64,000 nt of DNA from CATOSD01 sp965226695 (GCA_965226695.1 OZ245405.1:2976001-3040000), one strand, 5' to 3'; counted from the first letter of the stretch, positions 24,306-33,337 are shown. The notes: generated by a model from the letters alone, not told the origin. Program-made: numbers and translations.

Positions 24306-25043
24306 ATGACTGTGGTAACTTTGGCCGGACTCTCCGGAGCCGGACCCAGGTCGCTGGGGCCGTTGGTGGCGCAGCGCCTGGAGGCCGATTACGTCGACCG
24401 TCTGATTCTGACAAACGTAGCGCGCCAGGTCGGCGCTACCGTGGAGGCGCTGCACGAGCGCGAGGAACGCCCACCCACCAGGGGCGAGCGGTTCTCGCGG
24501 CTGCTCCAGCGCATTCTGGAGCGGTCCGCCGTGTCGGGCGCGGGCGGCGACCCCTACTTCGGACCGGGTGTCGCCGCGTTTCTCACGGAAGAGTACGAGG
24601 ACCTGCCCCAGCCCACCATCACCAAAGGGCACGAATTGGAAGACGAGGCCTACATCGAGGCGGTCCACACCGTGCTCGAGGAAATGGCCGAGGGCGGTAA
24701 CACCGTGATAGTGGGAAGAGGAAGCCACGTCATCCTCAGAGACATGCCCAACGTGATGCGGGTGGGCGTGATCTCGGAGTACGAGGACAGGGTCGCCACT
24801 ATCATGGAGCGCGAGCGGATAAGCCGCGACGACGCCGAACGCATCATGGCCGCCCGCGACGAGGCCCGCGCCTACTACTTCAGGCGATTCCTCGGACTGG
24901 ACAACCCGGACGCGCCGGAGCTGTTCCACATGGTGGTAAACATCAGCGAGCTCGGCCTGGACTACACCGCCGAAATGGTGGCAGCCGCGTCGATGGCGCA
25001 CGCCGCCGGCCGCATGCGGTTGACTGCCAAGGCCGTAACCTGA
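24306..25043 (+). CDS. Cytidylate kinase-like family protein
   Basis: A 245-residue P-loop protein of the cytidylate kinase-like family (PF13189). The nucleotide loop is LSGAGPRSLG, lacking the usual GKS lysine, in line with the GSGGREI-type loop of this family; VIVGRGSHVIL and RERISRDDAERIMAARD (lid arginine) are the other recognisable parts. Substrate unknown. ATG at 24306 follows GAGAGGTG. Confidence 0.8.
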   Translation: MTVVTLAGLSGAGPRSLGPLVAQRLEADYVDRLILTNVARQVGATVEALHEREERPPTRGERFSRLLQRILERSAVSGAGGDPYFGPGVAAFLTEEYEDLPQPTITKGHELEDEAYIEAVHTVLEEMAEGGNTVIVGRGSHVILRDMPNVMRVGVISEYEDRVATIMERERISRDDAERIMAARDEARAYYFRRFLGLDNPDAPELFHMVVNISELGLDYTAEMVAAASMAHAAGRMRLTAKAVT

Positions 25044-25065
25044 CCTCGCGCCGCGGCGGCGGGGC

Positions 25066-25488
25066 CTAGGGCGCCTCGTACTCCGCCGTGACCGCGGTGT
25101 GAAGCCCTCCGCGCACGTTGTAGTCCAGGAACACGCTCATGCTTACCGGACGGCAGCACGCCACCAGGTCGTCCAGAATGCGGTTGGCCGCGTGCTCCTG
25201 CACGATGCCCACGTTCCTATACGAGAGCAGATAGAACTTGAGCGACTTCAGCTCGATGCAGGAGTTCGCCGGCACGTAGCTTATCCTGAGCGTCCCCTGG
25301 TCCGGCAGCCCCGTCCACGGGCAGACCGCGGTGAACTCGTCGGTGTCGATGACAACCTCCGCGTCCCGGCCCGCGTATTCGTAGTCGAACACCATCAGGC
25401 AGGCAGCGTCGACCGCCGCCTCCGTGTCCGTCCGCGCCCTGAGCTCCAGCCCCTCGTACTGTTCGCGCAATTCTTCGATGGCAGGCAT
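25066..25488 (-). CDS. queF: NADPH-dependent 7-cyano-7-deazaguanine reductase
   Basis: A 140-residue unimodular QueF of the T-fold family, reducing preQ0 to preQ1 in queuosine synthesis. The catalytic cysteine is in FTAVCPWTGLPD and the QueF motif is ELKSLKFYLLSYRN. ATG at 25488 with GAGGAG six bases upstream. No other queuosine gene is in the window; convergent with the kinase-like gene and divergent from ccmA. Confidence 0.92.
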   Translation of the reverse strand: MPAIEELREQYEGLELRARTDTEAAVDAACLMVFDYEYAGRDAEVVIDTDEFTAVCPWTGLPDQGTLRISYVPANSCIELKSLKFYLLSYRNVGIVQEHAANRILDDLVACCRPVSMSVFLDYNVRGGLHTAVTAEYEAP

Positions 25489-25635
25489 TACGACTCCTCT
25501 GGTCCTCTCTTGATCTCCCCACGCGCCCCGGTCGGAATGTCCGGGGCGATGCCCCATGATACCCCTGTCAGGTCAGCCAGGTGTAGCCTGATCGAACAGA
25601 GGCATGGTCCGCCCGACGCCTCTTTCTCGCCGGGG

Positions 25636-25666
25636 TTGTGGGCTTCCGTTCCGGTTTTCATATAAT
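25636..25666 (+). promoter_or_regulatory. Promoter of a leaderless ccmA transcript
   Basis: A consensus -10 TATAAT at 25661-25666 ends six bases before the ATG at 25673, so the transcript would begin at or near the start codon. A weak -35 TTGTGG lies 19 bases upstream. No Shine-Dalgarno precedes ccmA, consistent with leaderless translation. Confidence 0.6.
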
Positions 25667-25672
25667 ACCCCC

Positions 25673-26434
25673 ATGAACCGGTACGACACTACACCACGAG
25701 CTGAAGCGGACGGACCGCCCACTCCGGCCATCGACGTGAAGGGCCTCCGCAAGTCCTACGGGCGCGTGGCGGTGCTGCGCGGTCTGGACCTCCAGGTCCC
25801 CTGGGGTGAAACCCTGGCCATACTCGGGCCCAACGGCTCCGGCAAGACAACGCTAATCAAGACGCTCGCGACGCTCACACGCCCGGACGGCGGCAGCGTC
25901 CACGTCGCCGGCTACGAGGTGCCCCGGCACGGCAAGCTGGCGCGCGCCGCCATCGGCGTCGTCACCCACGACGCGATGTTGTACGAGCAGCTCACCGGCA
26001 TGGAGAATCTCAAGCTCTTCGCGCGAATGTTCAACCTGGACGCCGTCGAGGACAGGGCGGCGAGCGCGGCCGAACGGCTCGGCATGGCCTCCAGGCTCTC
26101 GCAGCGCGTTGGCACGATGTCACACGGGATGCGCAAGCGCCTCTCGATTGCCCGGGCGCTGCTGCACGACCCTCCCATATTGCTGATGGACGAGCCTGAG
26201 AGCGGCCTCGATCAGGAGGCGCTGGCCATTCTGGAGCGCATCGTCTCCGAGAGCGCATCTTCGGACCGCACGGTCATCTTGACCACGCACAACCTCGAGC
26301 GCGGTGCGGCGCTGGCGCGCCGCGCCGTCATCCTCTCGCGGGGACGCATCGCCTACGACGCTGCAGCCGGCCCACTCGGCTCGGCGGGGCTGCGGGAGCG
26401 ATACGCCGAGCTGACAGCGGAGTCCGACGCTTGA
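25673..26434 (+). CDS. ccmA: ABC transporter ATP-binding protein, heme exporter CcmA-like
   Basis: A 253-residue ATPase with Walker A GPNGSGKTT, Q-loop region VVTHDAMLYEQLTG, signature MSHGMRKRLSIARALL and Walker B ILLMDEPESGLD. With CcmB it forms the CcmAB complex of cytochrome c maturation, which powers heme release from CcmE. Assigned mainly because the next gene is CcmB-like and overlaps the stop (TTGA). A general ABC-2 exporter ATPase is the alternative. Confidence 0.85.
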   Translation: MNRYDTTPRAEADGPPTPAIDVKGLRKSYGRVAVLRGLDLQVPWGETLAILGPNGSGKTTLIKTLATLTRPDGGSVHVAGYEVPRHGKLARAAIGVVTHDAMLYEQLTGMENLKLFARMFNLDAVEDRAASAAERLGMASRLSQRVGTMSHGMRKRLSIARALLHDPPILLMDEPESGLDQEALAILERIVSESASSDRTVILTTHNLERGAALARRAVILSRGRIAYDAAAGPLGSAGLRERYAELTAESDA

Positions 26435-27096
26435 GGGCCTACTGGAGGGCGGTGCTCGCCGTGGTCTGGAAGGACGCCCTGCTGGAGCTGCGCACCAAGG
26501 AGATCGTGATCTCGCTGCTGGTGTTCGCGCTGTTGGCCGTCGTCGTTTTCAACTTCGCCATAGACCCGACGCCGCGCACGGCGGCAACGGTTGGGCCGGG
26601 CATCCTGTGGGTCGCCATAGCCTTCAGCGGCGTACTGGGTCTGGGCCGTTCGTTCGCTATTGAACGCGACGGCGCCGCTATGAACGGACTGTTCCTTGCG
26701 CCTGTCGCCCGCGACGCGGTCTACTTCGGCAAGGTGCTGTCTATATTCCTGTTCATGGTCGCGGTCGAGGTCGTGGTCTTCCCCATCTTTCTGGCGCTGT
26801 TCAACCTGTCGCCCGGCGACCCGTGGCTGATCCCGGTTGCGCTGCTGGCCACGCTGGGAATAGCCACGGTGGGCACACTCTTCTCCGCCATGGCCGTGAA
26901 CACCAGGTCTCGCGAGATCATGCTGCCGGTGCTCTTCCTGCCAGTGGCTCTGCCGGCCATCGTCGCGGCGGTCGAGGCGACCGGCGCGGTGTTCGCCGGC
27001 GAAAGCCCGGCTCTGTGGGTACCCTTCCTCGCAGTGTTCGACGCCATTTTCCTGGTCGTCTGTCCTGCCGGCTTCAACCTCATCGTTGAAGAATAA
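26431..27096 (+). CDS. ccmB: Heme exporter membrane protein CcmB
   Basis: A 221-residue protein with six predicted membrane helices and the CcmB opening (WKDALLELRTKEIVISLLVF), the segment GLGRSFAIERDGAAMNGLFL and the central NTRSREIMLPVLFLPV. TTG start at 26431 overlaps the ccmA stop. Other cytochrome c maturation genes (ccmC, ccmE, ccmF) are not seen in the window. Confidence 0.88.
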   Translation: MRAYWRAVLAVVWKDALLELRTKEIVISLLVFALLAVVVFNFAIDPTPRTAATVGPGILWVAIAFSGVLGLGRSFAIERDGAAMNGLFLAPVARDAVYFGKVLSIFLFMVAVEVVVFPIFLALFNLSPGDPWLIPVALLATLGIATVGTLFSAMAVNTRSREIMLPVLFLPVALPAIVAAVEATGAVFAGESPALWVPFLAVFDAIFLVVCPAGFNLIVEE

Positions 27097-27425
27097 GTGG
27101 GCCGCACGACCCTCCGGCACGGACGCGAAAAGGGCGGCTTCCCGTTCCTCGCCAAAATTGACAGCGCGGGGCGGTACTGCTATATTTGTGCAAGCTGTAA
27201 AGGTAACAGTCAAGTCAAGTTGGTCGTCGGAAGGAACGCTGGCACGCGGTACATTTCCCGGCGGCATAAGACGAAAGTATGGGCGGCGGGGCAGCTCGGA
27301 CGCCGGTAACCGATGAGTCCTTCAAGCTCTTTCCGAAGCTGCGAACATCTCCTTGCGAATACGGGCCGCGGCTCCGTCGACTGCCCGTGGAGGTCGCCCA
27401 CTCTCAGGCTTTCTGGAGGTAGTAG
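27097..27425 (+). other. Leader region before korA
   Basis: About 330 bases with no supported gene. An open frame at 27097-27309 exists but has no recognisable product and spans the promoter at 27158-27186, so I treat it as chance. The predicted transcript would carry roughly 230 bases of untranslated leader. Confidence 0.5.
27158..27186 (+). promoter_or_regulatory. Consensus sigma70-type promoter of korAB
   Basis: TTGACA at 27158-27163 is separated by exactly 17 bases from TATATT at 27181-27186. This is the best vegetative promoter match noticed in the window. It faces korA. Confidence 0.65.
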
Positions 27426-29141
27426 TTGAGAAAGAGTGACTTTGTGGTGCGATTTGCGGGAGAGGGCGGCCAGGGCGTCGTGACCTCTGCCGAGGGTCTC
27501 GCTCAAGCGGCAACCCAAAGGGGCTACCACGCTCAGACCTTCGCCACCTTCCCCTCGCAGATAATGGGCGGTCCCACCTGGACCCAGACGCGCATAGCCA
27601 ATACCGAGGTGCTGAGCTCGGGTGACGACCTCGACGTGCTCGTAGCCTTCAACCGCGAGGCGTACGACACGCACATATCGGAGGTGCGCGAGGACGGCGT
27701 GGTCATATACGATACCGGCGCCTTCGACCTGGAGTACACGGGCAATAGCTTCGGCATGCCATTCGACGAGCTTGCCAGGTCCACCGGCAACAACCGGGCC
27801 GCCAACATGGTGGTCATCGGAGCGCTCGCCTACCTGGTGCAGATGCCCCAGGTCATCCTCGAGGAGTTCGTAACCAAACGCTTCACGAGAGGTCGCCCCA
27901 ACGACGAGCAGATCATAAGCTCGAACATCGAGGCTCTCTCGCTGGGACGAATAGAGGCGGAGCGCAGTGGTTTCAGCCTCGGCGAGCTTGCCCCGTCCAT
28001 CCCTCCGGAGATAGACCAGATCCTGCTCAACGGCAACCAGGCCATCGCCTTGGGCGCGCTTACGGCGGGGCTCGAGTTCTACGTCGGCTACCCCATATCG
28101 CCCGCCACGTCCATACTGGTGTGGATGGAGCAAAACCTCGTTGGGCCGGGCAGGTTCTGTTACCAGGCCAGCTCGGAGATCGAGTCAATCAACTCCATAG
28201 TCGGCGCAGGATTCGCCGGCAAGAAGGCGATGACCGCCACCGCCGGCCCGGGCTTCTCACTGATGAGCGAGGGCCTGGGGCTCGCGTGGATGGCCGAGAT
28301 ACCCGTGGTTGTGGCCGACATCCAACGTGGCGGACCGGCCACCGGCCTGCCCACCAAGACAGAGCAGTCGGACCTCATGGCGGCTATGTACCCGGCCCAC
28401 GGCGACGTGAAGCTGCCCGTCATCGCGCCGGGTACCGTGGAAGAGTGCTTCTACGCCGCCGTGCACGCGGTGAACTGGGCCGAGCGCTACCAGGGCCCCG
28501 TGGTGCTGCTCAGCGAGCACGCCCTGTCCGAGCGCAACCAGAACATCCCCACGCCCGACCTTAGCAAGGTGCGGGTCGAGAACCGCAAGGTGTACGAAGG
28601 CTCCAACGGCTACAACCGCTACGATGGCTGGGAACTTTCACCAATGCCCATCCCGGGCAACCCGGGCAGCTACGTCGCCAACGGCAGCGAGCACGACGGC
28701 ATGGGCGACACGACCCACCTGCCGCAACGCCACATCCAGATGACAAACCGCCGCTTCAACAAGATCAAGCTGCTGGAAGACGGAGACTACGAGAGCGACA
28801 ACACCAACGCCTCTATCGCCCTGCTGCCGTGGGGCGGCTCGAAAGGCCCGGCTCTCGCCGCCTACAGAGAGTTGTCGCGGACCGGGCACGACATAGCCTG
28901 GTACTACACCATGTTCCTCAACCCGATGCCGCCCCAGCTCTTGGAAGAGTTGAAGAGCAAGGAGCTTGTACTCGTTCCGGAGCTCAACTTCCAGGGTCAG
29001 TTCTCGTCGATCCTCCGCTCCTACGGAGTGCGGGCCGAGTCCATAACCCAGATAACCGGGCTGCCGTTCAAGGATAAGGACCTGGTGCGCGAAGTCGGGG
29101 AGCGAGTAGGACAGTTGCAAAAGGAGGGGGTAACCGCATGA
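27426..29141 (+). CDS. korA: 2-oxoacid:ferredoxin oxidoreductase, fused gamma/alpha subunit
   Basis: A 571-residue protein with an N-terminal gamma domain (residues 1-190, GEGGQGVVTSAEGLAQAA) fused to the alpha pyrimidine-binding domain (195 onward, YPISPATSILVWME, ASSEIESINSIVGAGFAGK). With KorB it decarboxylates 2-oxoglutarate, or a related 2-oxoacid, to the acyl-CoA with ferredoxin as acceptor. TTG start at 27426, GGAGG eight bases upstream. Overlaps korB by ATGA. Confidence 0.92.
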   Translation: MRKSDFVVRFAGEGGQGVVTSAEGLAQAATQRGYHAQTFATFPSQIMGGPTWTQTRIANTEVLSSGDDLDVLVAFNREAYDTHISEVREDGVVIYDTGAFDLEYTGNSFGMPFDELARSTGNNRAANMVVIGALAYLVQMPQVILEEFVTKRFTRGRPNDEQIISSNIEALSLGRIEAERSGFSLGELAPSIPPEIDQILLNGNQAIALGALTAGLEFYVGYPISPATSILVWMEQNLVGPGRFCYQASSEIESINSIVGAGFAGKKAMTATAGPGFSLMSEGLGLAWMAEIPVVVADIQRGGPATGLPTKTEQSDLMAAMYPAHGDVKLPVIAPGTVEECFYAAVHAVNWAERYQGPVVLLSEHALSERNQNIPTPDLSKVRVENRKVYEGSNGYNRYDGWELSPMPIPGNPGSYVANGSEHDGMGDTTHLPQRHIQMTNRRFNKIKLLEDGDYESDNTNASIALLPWGGSKGPALAAYRELSRTGHDIAWYYTMFLNPMPPQLLEELKSKELVLVPELNFQGQFSSILRSYGVRAESITQITGLPFKDKDLVREVGERVGQLQKEGVTA

Positions 29142-30004
29142 GCGCGAAGAATCCCGAGTACGATTTCAAATGGTGCCCCGGCTGCGGCGACTTCGGCGTG
29201 CGCCGCGCGCTCGAGTCGGCACTGTCCCAGAGGTACATCGAGACGGAGCTTCCGGCTGAGAACACCGTGGTCGTGGCCGGGATCGGTTGCTCCGGCAACA
29301 TGATTCACCTGCTCGAGGGCGACATGCCCTACGGTCTGCACGGCATTCACGGCAGGACCCTTCCTCTCTCCATGGGCGTGAAGATGGGCCGCCCCGACCT
29401 GAACGTGGTGATCGTGGCCGGCGACGGCGACTTCTTGGGCATCGGTCTCGAGCACATAGGGCCGCAGGCCGCGCGCAATCTGGACGTTACCGCCGTCATC
29501 ATGGACAACCAGGTGTACGGGTTGACCAAAGGCCAGAGCTCTCCCACCACCGACCTGGGCACAATCACGAGCTCGACGCCGTACGGCAAGCCTGAGGAGG
29601 CGCTCGACGCTCTCAGGCTGTACCTCACGGTCGGCGCGTCGTACGTCGCATCCACAATATCTACAAAGGTCAGAGATCTCGGACTGATGATCCAGGACGC
29701 GATGAACCACAAGGGTTTCTCGGTCGTGCACGTGCAGTCGCCCTGCACGACCTACAACAACACCTTCGAGGTTCTGAAGGGCAATCCCAGAAAGGGCATC
29801 GCGCCCCTGGCATGGGACATACCCGACGACCACGACGAGACCGACCAGGCGGCGGCTTTCGAGATAGCCAGCACGCATGGAGTGCCGGTTGGCGTGCTGT
29901 ACCGCGACGAGTCCCGCATGACGTTCGACCAGCGCGCAAACGAAATGTCCGGCAAAGCCAAATCCAAGACGCCCGAGGAGTTGCTCGCGTCTTTCGCAAT
30001 CTAA
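29138..30004 (+). CDS. korB: 2-oxoacid:ferredoxin oxidoreductase, beta subunit
   Basis: A 288-residue ThDP-binding subunit: WCPGCGDFGV and GIGCSGNM provide cluster-region cysteines, and GDGDFLGIGLEH with MDNQVYGLTKGQSSPT is the ThDP/Mg motif and substrate loop. It has the short beta form without an added ferredoxin domain, as in KorB. Followed 36 bases later by a strong terminator. Confidence 0.93.
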   Translation: MSAKNPEYDFKWCPGCGDFGVRRALESALSQRYIETELPAENTVVVAGIGCSGNMIHLLEGDMPYGLHGIHGRTLPLSMGVKMGRPDLNVVIVAGDGDFLGIGLEHIGPQAARNLDVTAVIMDNQVYGLTKGQSSPTTDLGTITSSTPYGKPEEALDALRLYLTVGASYVASTISTKVRDLGLMIQDAMNHKGFSVVHVQSPCTTYNNTFEVLKGNPRKGIAPLAWDIPDDHDETDQAAAFEIASTHGVPVGVLYRDESRMTFDQRANEMSGKAKSKTPEELLASFAI

Positions 30005-30040
30005 CCTCCGGCAACACAGACGACGGAGCGCAATTCAATG

Positions 30041-30070
30041 GCGCCCCGGCAACCGCTGGGGCGCTTTTTT
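30041..30070 (+). terminator. Rho-independent terminator of korAB
   Basis: GCGCCCC (30041-30047) pairs with GGGGCGC (30058-30064) around a ten-base loop and is followed by six T residues. Confidence 0.9.
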
Positions 30071-30120
30071 GCGGCCCCGCGCAAACGTCGTCGTGGCGCC
30101 GTGATACCAAGGAATTAAAT

Positions 30121-30942
30121 TTGAAACTGCTTCACCAGATGACGGCCGAACTCGTCGGCACATTCCTTCTCGTACTGTTCATCACCGGCGCCGTGGCGGC
30201 AGCCACGCTCACAGGCGCCCAGGTCGGGCTGTGGCAGGTCGCCGCGGTCATTGGATTTGGCGTCTCGCTGGCCATCTACGCCACGGCGTCCGTGTCGGGG
30301 GCGCACCTCAACCCGGCCGTCAGCCTCGCCATGACGCTCTTCCGGGGGCGCGACTTCCCGGCGAGGCGGATTCCCGCGTACTGGGCCGCACAACTTGCCG
30401 GCGCGGTGGTCGCGGGACTGGTGGTGCTTGCGGTGTTCGGCCCGTTTCTGGACCGTTTCGAGGCGGACCAAGGGATAACGCGCGGCGAGGAGGGCAGCGA
30501 GCACTCGGCGATGGTGTTTGGCGAGTACTTCCCCAACCCGGCCGCCATAGGCGTGGACACCGCCGCACGGGCGCTCGTCTCGCCGGCAGGCGCGGCGGCG
30601 GTGGAGGCGCTCGGGACGGCCATTCTCGTCTTCATGATCTTCGCGCTCACCGACAGGCGAAACGGGCGGATAGCGCGGGGCAGCATGTGGCCGTTCTTCG
30701 TGGGGTTCACCGTGGCAGTCTTGATCAGCCTGCTGGGACCGCTCACGCAGGGTGGTTTCAATCCCGCGCGCGACTTCGGACCGCGGCTGGTGGCCTTCTT
30801 CGCGGGCTGGGGTGGGCAGGCCATACCCGGGCCGTCCGCCGGTTTCTGGGCCTATATCGTAGGTCCCCTCGTCGGCGGGCCCGTAGGCGCTGCCGTCTAC
30901 CAGTGGGCCGTCAGGCCGGGATTGGGGGGTGACGGGGATTAA
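30121..30942 (+). CDS. Aquaporin/glycerol facilitator (MIP family)
   Basis: A 273-residue, six-helix channel with both NPA boxes: GAHLNPAVSLAMTLF and GGFNPARDFGPRL. The Asp after the second NPA (NPARD) is seen in GlpF-type channels, but the long extracellular loop (EADQGITRGEEGSEHS) and mixed selectivity residues leave water versus glycerol open. TTG start at 30121 with AAGGA seven bases upstream. Confidence 0.9.
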   Translation: MKLLHQMTAELVGTFLLVLFITGAVAAATLTGAQVGLWQVAAVIGFGVSLAIYATASVSGAHLNPAVSLAMTLFRGRDFPARRIPAYWAAQLAGAVVAGLVVLAVFGPFLDRFEADQGITRGEEGSEHSAMVFGEYFPNPAAIGVDTAARALVSPAGAAAVEALGTAILVFMIFALTDRRNGRIARGSMWPFFVGFTVAVLISLLGPLTQGGFNPARDFGPRLVAFFAGWGGQAIPGPSAGFWAYIVGPLVGGPVGAAVYQWAVRPGLGGDGD

Positions 30943-30970
30943 GGGGGATTCCGCGTGCACCCTGGTTTCG

Positions 30971-31010
30971 CCCTCACCCTAGCCCTCTCTCATCGAGGGA
31001 GAAGGGACCA
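30971..31010. repeat. Degenerate intergenic repeat without insert
   Basis: CCCTCACCCTAGCCCTCTCT followed by CATCGAGGGAGAAGGGA: the older palindrome family in opposite orientation, here with no type A or B element inside. It serves as an uninterrupted comparison for the composite copies. Confidence 0.55.
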
Positions 31011-31020
31011 GGTTGGCCCC

Positions 31021-31587
31021 TTACGACCTGCCCTGGCGTTCGATGCGAGTGAGGATGTCGCGAATCTCGGCCAGCAGCTCGGTCGTCTCGACCGAGCCGG
31101 CCGCCGCCTGGGCGGGCGCGGAGGCGGCTTCCCCGCCGAGCGCCATCTCTCGTTGGCGCAGAATGGCGTCGCGTAGCTCCACGGCTCCCACCACTCCCAC
31201 CAGGTCGCCCTCGCTGCTGGCGTTCTGGCCCGACTGGCCCGCCGTCTCCACCCGCAGCCCGCGAAGGCCGAAGAAGCGCATAAGCGGGCCGTCGTGAAGG
31301 CGCACGTCCGTTATGCGGTTCAGGGGAATGGTGGCCTCTTTGCGAAAGAAGACTCCCTTGCGGGTCTCGATGGCGCGCGCCGTCAGGCGCGCGGACTGCC
31401 GACGGTACAATTCGGGGAGGTACCAGAGGCTGAATATCAGCCAGAAAGGTATCAGCAGGATGCCGGCGACGGTTATGAAGAGAAAGCCGGTGATCAACAG
31501 CCTGCCGTATGACATGACGCGCCTATCGAAGTGCGCGTCTAGTAGCACCTCTCCGGTGGCGCCAGAACCGGACGGGCCACTGCTCAT
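31021..31587 (-). CDS. Bacterial PH-domain (YdbS-like) membrane protein
   Basis: A 188-residue protein with two adjacent membrane helices (about residues 28-58) followed by a bPH_2 domain (PF03703): TARAIETRKGVFFRKEATIPLNR is cut here to TARAIETRKG and PLNRITDVRLHDGPL. The C-terminal 40 residues are helical. Role unknown; such proteins often sit in envelopes. Single gene, convergent with the aquaporin gene. Confidence 0.8.
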   Translation of the reverse strand: MSSGPSGSGATGEVLLDAHFDRRVMSYGRLLITGFLFITVAGILLIPFWLIFSLWYLPELYRRQSARLTARAIETRKGVFFRKEATIPLNRITDVRLHDGPLMRFFGLRGLRVETAGQSGQNASSEGDLVGVVGAVELRDAILRQREMALGGEAASAPAQAAAGSVETTELLAEIRDILTRIERQGRS

Positions 31588-31673
31588 CTAGGGTCCTTTC
31601 GCTGGTGCACAGGCACCCAGCCCCGGCGGTGGGAAGGATGCGTCGAAGCGAGGATGTTTGCCCTGAAGGGTGG

Positions 31674-31709
31674 TCGGTGCGTGAGCCGCGCGGGCGGTTC
31701 ACGCACCGA
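31674..31709. terminator. Long stem-loop downstream of the MaoC-like gene
   Basis: TCGGTGCGTGAGCCG pairs with CGGTTCACGCACCGA (15 bp with one G-T pair, six-base loop). It lies 15 bases past the MaoC-like stop on the minus strand, without a T-run, so it could be a 3'-end stabiliser or a non-canonical terminator. Confidence 0.5.
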
Positions 31710-31724
31710 CGTGGGGGTTGTGGG

Positions 31725-32159
31725 CTAGTCGCTGCGGCTGGGAAGCGAGACGGTGGCGTAGCCGGGGGTCGTCTTGCCGCCCTCGTGGTCCTCCATCCAG
31801 AGCTCGCACTCGACGAGGTTCTCGCCGTCGTCGGAAGACTTCTTGGTCACGCTGCCCTTTACGAACACGGGAGTGCCGGGAACGTCCATGCCCCGGTACT
31901 GGCAGCTCAGCTTCTTGAGAGAGCCGTCCTGACCGATCCAGTCGGTGACGAACTGGCCCAAGAAGGCGTTCTTCAGCGCGCCGTGCAGGATAACGTCGGG
32001 AAGGCCGTTGCCCCGGGCGAAGGTCTGGTCGTAGTGAATCTGGTAGTAGTCACCGGACGCGCCAGCGTACTTGACGAGTTGCTGCGTCGTCGGGTCCTTG
32101 CGCAGCGTGGGAATCTCCATCCCTTCCTGGACGTCCTCGAAGTAGACCTGGTCTCCCAT
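31725..32159 (-). CDS. MaoC-like hotdog dehydratase, C-terminal-domain subunit
   Basis: A 144-residue hotdog protein. The MaoC-type catalytic region reads SGDYYQIHYDQTFARG with Asp and His, followed by ILHGALKNAFLGQF. Together with the neighbour at 32223-32696 it probably forms a heterodimeric 3-hydroxyacyl-CoA (or acyl-ACP) dehydratase as in HadAB-type enzymes; substrate not determinable. Start ATG 32159 with GAGGAGG upstream. Confidence 0.82.
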   Translation of the reverse strand: MGDQVYFEDVQEGMEIPTLRKDPTTQQLVKYAGASGDYYQIHYDQTFARGNGLPDVILHGALKNAFLGQFVTDWIGQDGSLKKLSCQYRGMDVPGTPVFVKGSVTKKSSDDGENLVECELWMEDHEGGKTTPGYATVSLPSRSD

Positions 32160-32222
32160 CTGTTCCTCCTCGCGGGATAACTTTTGAAGTTCGATTGCGG
32201 GCCGGTCTCTGGACGGCGCCCG

Positions 32223-32696
32223 CTACGAAGGCGGGTTGTAGCTTATGCCGGTGCTGCGCTGGAGCGCGACCGTCTGGCCGAACTGGTTGACGTACTTGGT
32301 CTCTCGAATCGTGAACATCATCTTGCCGAACGCCCGGGCGTTGCGCTCGTACACGTCGGCGAACTTCTGGGTAACGGTGATGGTATCACCGGGCCGCACA
32401 GGCACGAAATACTCCCACTCGCTGCCGCCGTCCAGGTTGGCCGAGAACGGGCTCTTGATGCTCACTTTCATGGGGCCGGACGGTGTGGAGCGCAGGAACG
32501 TTGGGGGCGCTATCAGTCCACCGTACCGGCTCGCGCGGGCGGCCTGCTCGTCGTTGAACAGGGGGTTGTCGTCGCCTATCGCCTGGGCGAACTTGATGAT
32601 CGCGCCCTTCTCTACTTCGTGGCTAACGGGGTCAGACTCCACACCAACCGCGTCGCGCATCTCCTGGGTGATGACAGAGTCCTGCTCTTGGGTCAT
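32223..32696 (-). CDS. MaoC-like hotdog dehydratase, N-terminal-domain subunit
   Basis: A 157-residue FAS1/MaoC N-terminal-type hotdog protein: KFAQAIGDDNPLFNDEQAAR and APPTFLRS match the family, and VPVRPGDTITVTQKFADVYE follows. It lacks an obvious catalytic Asp/His pair, as usual for the non-catalytic partner of a two-gene dehydratase. It precedes the catalytic partner by 63 bases on the same strand. Confidence 0.8.
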   Translation of the reverse strand: MTQEQDSVITQEMRDAVGVESDPVSHEVEKGAIIKFAQAIGDDNPLFNDEQAARASRYGGLIAPPTFLRSTPSGPMKVSIKSPFSANLDGGSEWEYFVPVRPGDTITVTQKFADVYERNARAFGKMMFTIRETKYVNQFGQTVALQRSTGISYNPPS

Positions 32697-33013
32697 TGAG
32701 TATCTCCTCCAGTAGGTAATGCTGACTGTGACGCAAGTTTAAGCGCGAAGCCCAATGCTGTCAAGATAAGTGCCAGGCCCCAGATTCACCGCCTGACGGC
32801 ATCATGGGAGACCGCAGGTGCGATGGCGGGGTGAATGCGCGGTTCGTGGCCGGTGGGTTGGCATTGAGGGGGTCGATGCTACGGCTCAGGTGGTCTGTGG
32901 CGGTTCCCGAGCCGGTTTGGAGAGCACTCTGGGCAGTCGTTGGGCGTGGCGAGGCCGGTGACTTCGGTCGAGCCACCTGATGTGCCTGATGTGTTGGCAG
33001 GTGATGGAGCGGT
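32697..33013. other. Spacer without recognisable gene
   Basis: No coding frame with support and no clear repeat. It lies between the dehydratase genes and the 3' end of the IS1380 remnant and probably contains the end of that element, but I could not define a terminal inverted repeat. Confidence 0.5.
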
Positions 33014-33337
33014 TCAGGCCCGGAGCGACGTGGTTGCCAGTACGCGTATCCTGCGGCGTGCGCCGACCAGCAACTCATGGGCAGGATGTCCCCTCGTGAG
33101 GCGGATGATCAGCCTCCTCGCGTGTCTGACCACTCGTCCGGCAATGCAGATGACCCCGAAGCGCACCGCCTTCAGACGCCTGCTCACCCACTCTCCTCCC
33201 AGCACCAGCCGCTTCATCGCCGAGTTCAGATTGAACGCCAACGTCACTTGGCCCACCACGCGGCGTTCGACCCGAACTTCCCCGACGGAAGCCTGCCCCC
33301 GGCAAGGTCCTCTTTCAGCACCGAATGCACCTCCTCC

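Noticed and set aside
27097..27309. Small plus-strand frame with CxxC-like residues
   Set aside because: No family match, and it spans a consensus promoter; first considered as a ribosomal protein L33- or L28-like gene but the motifs do not fit.
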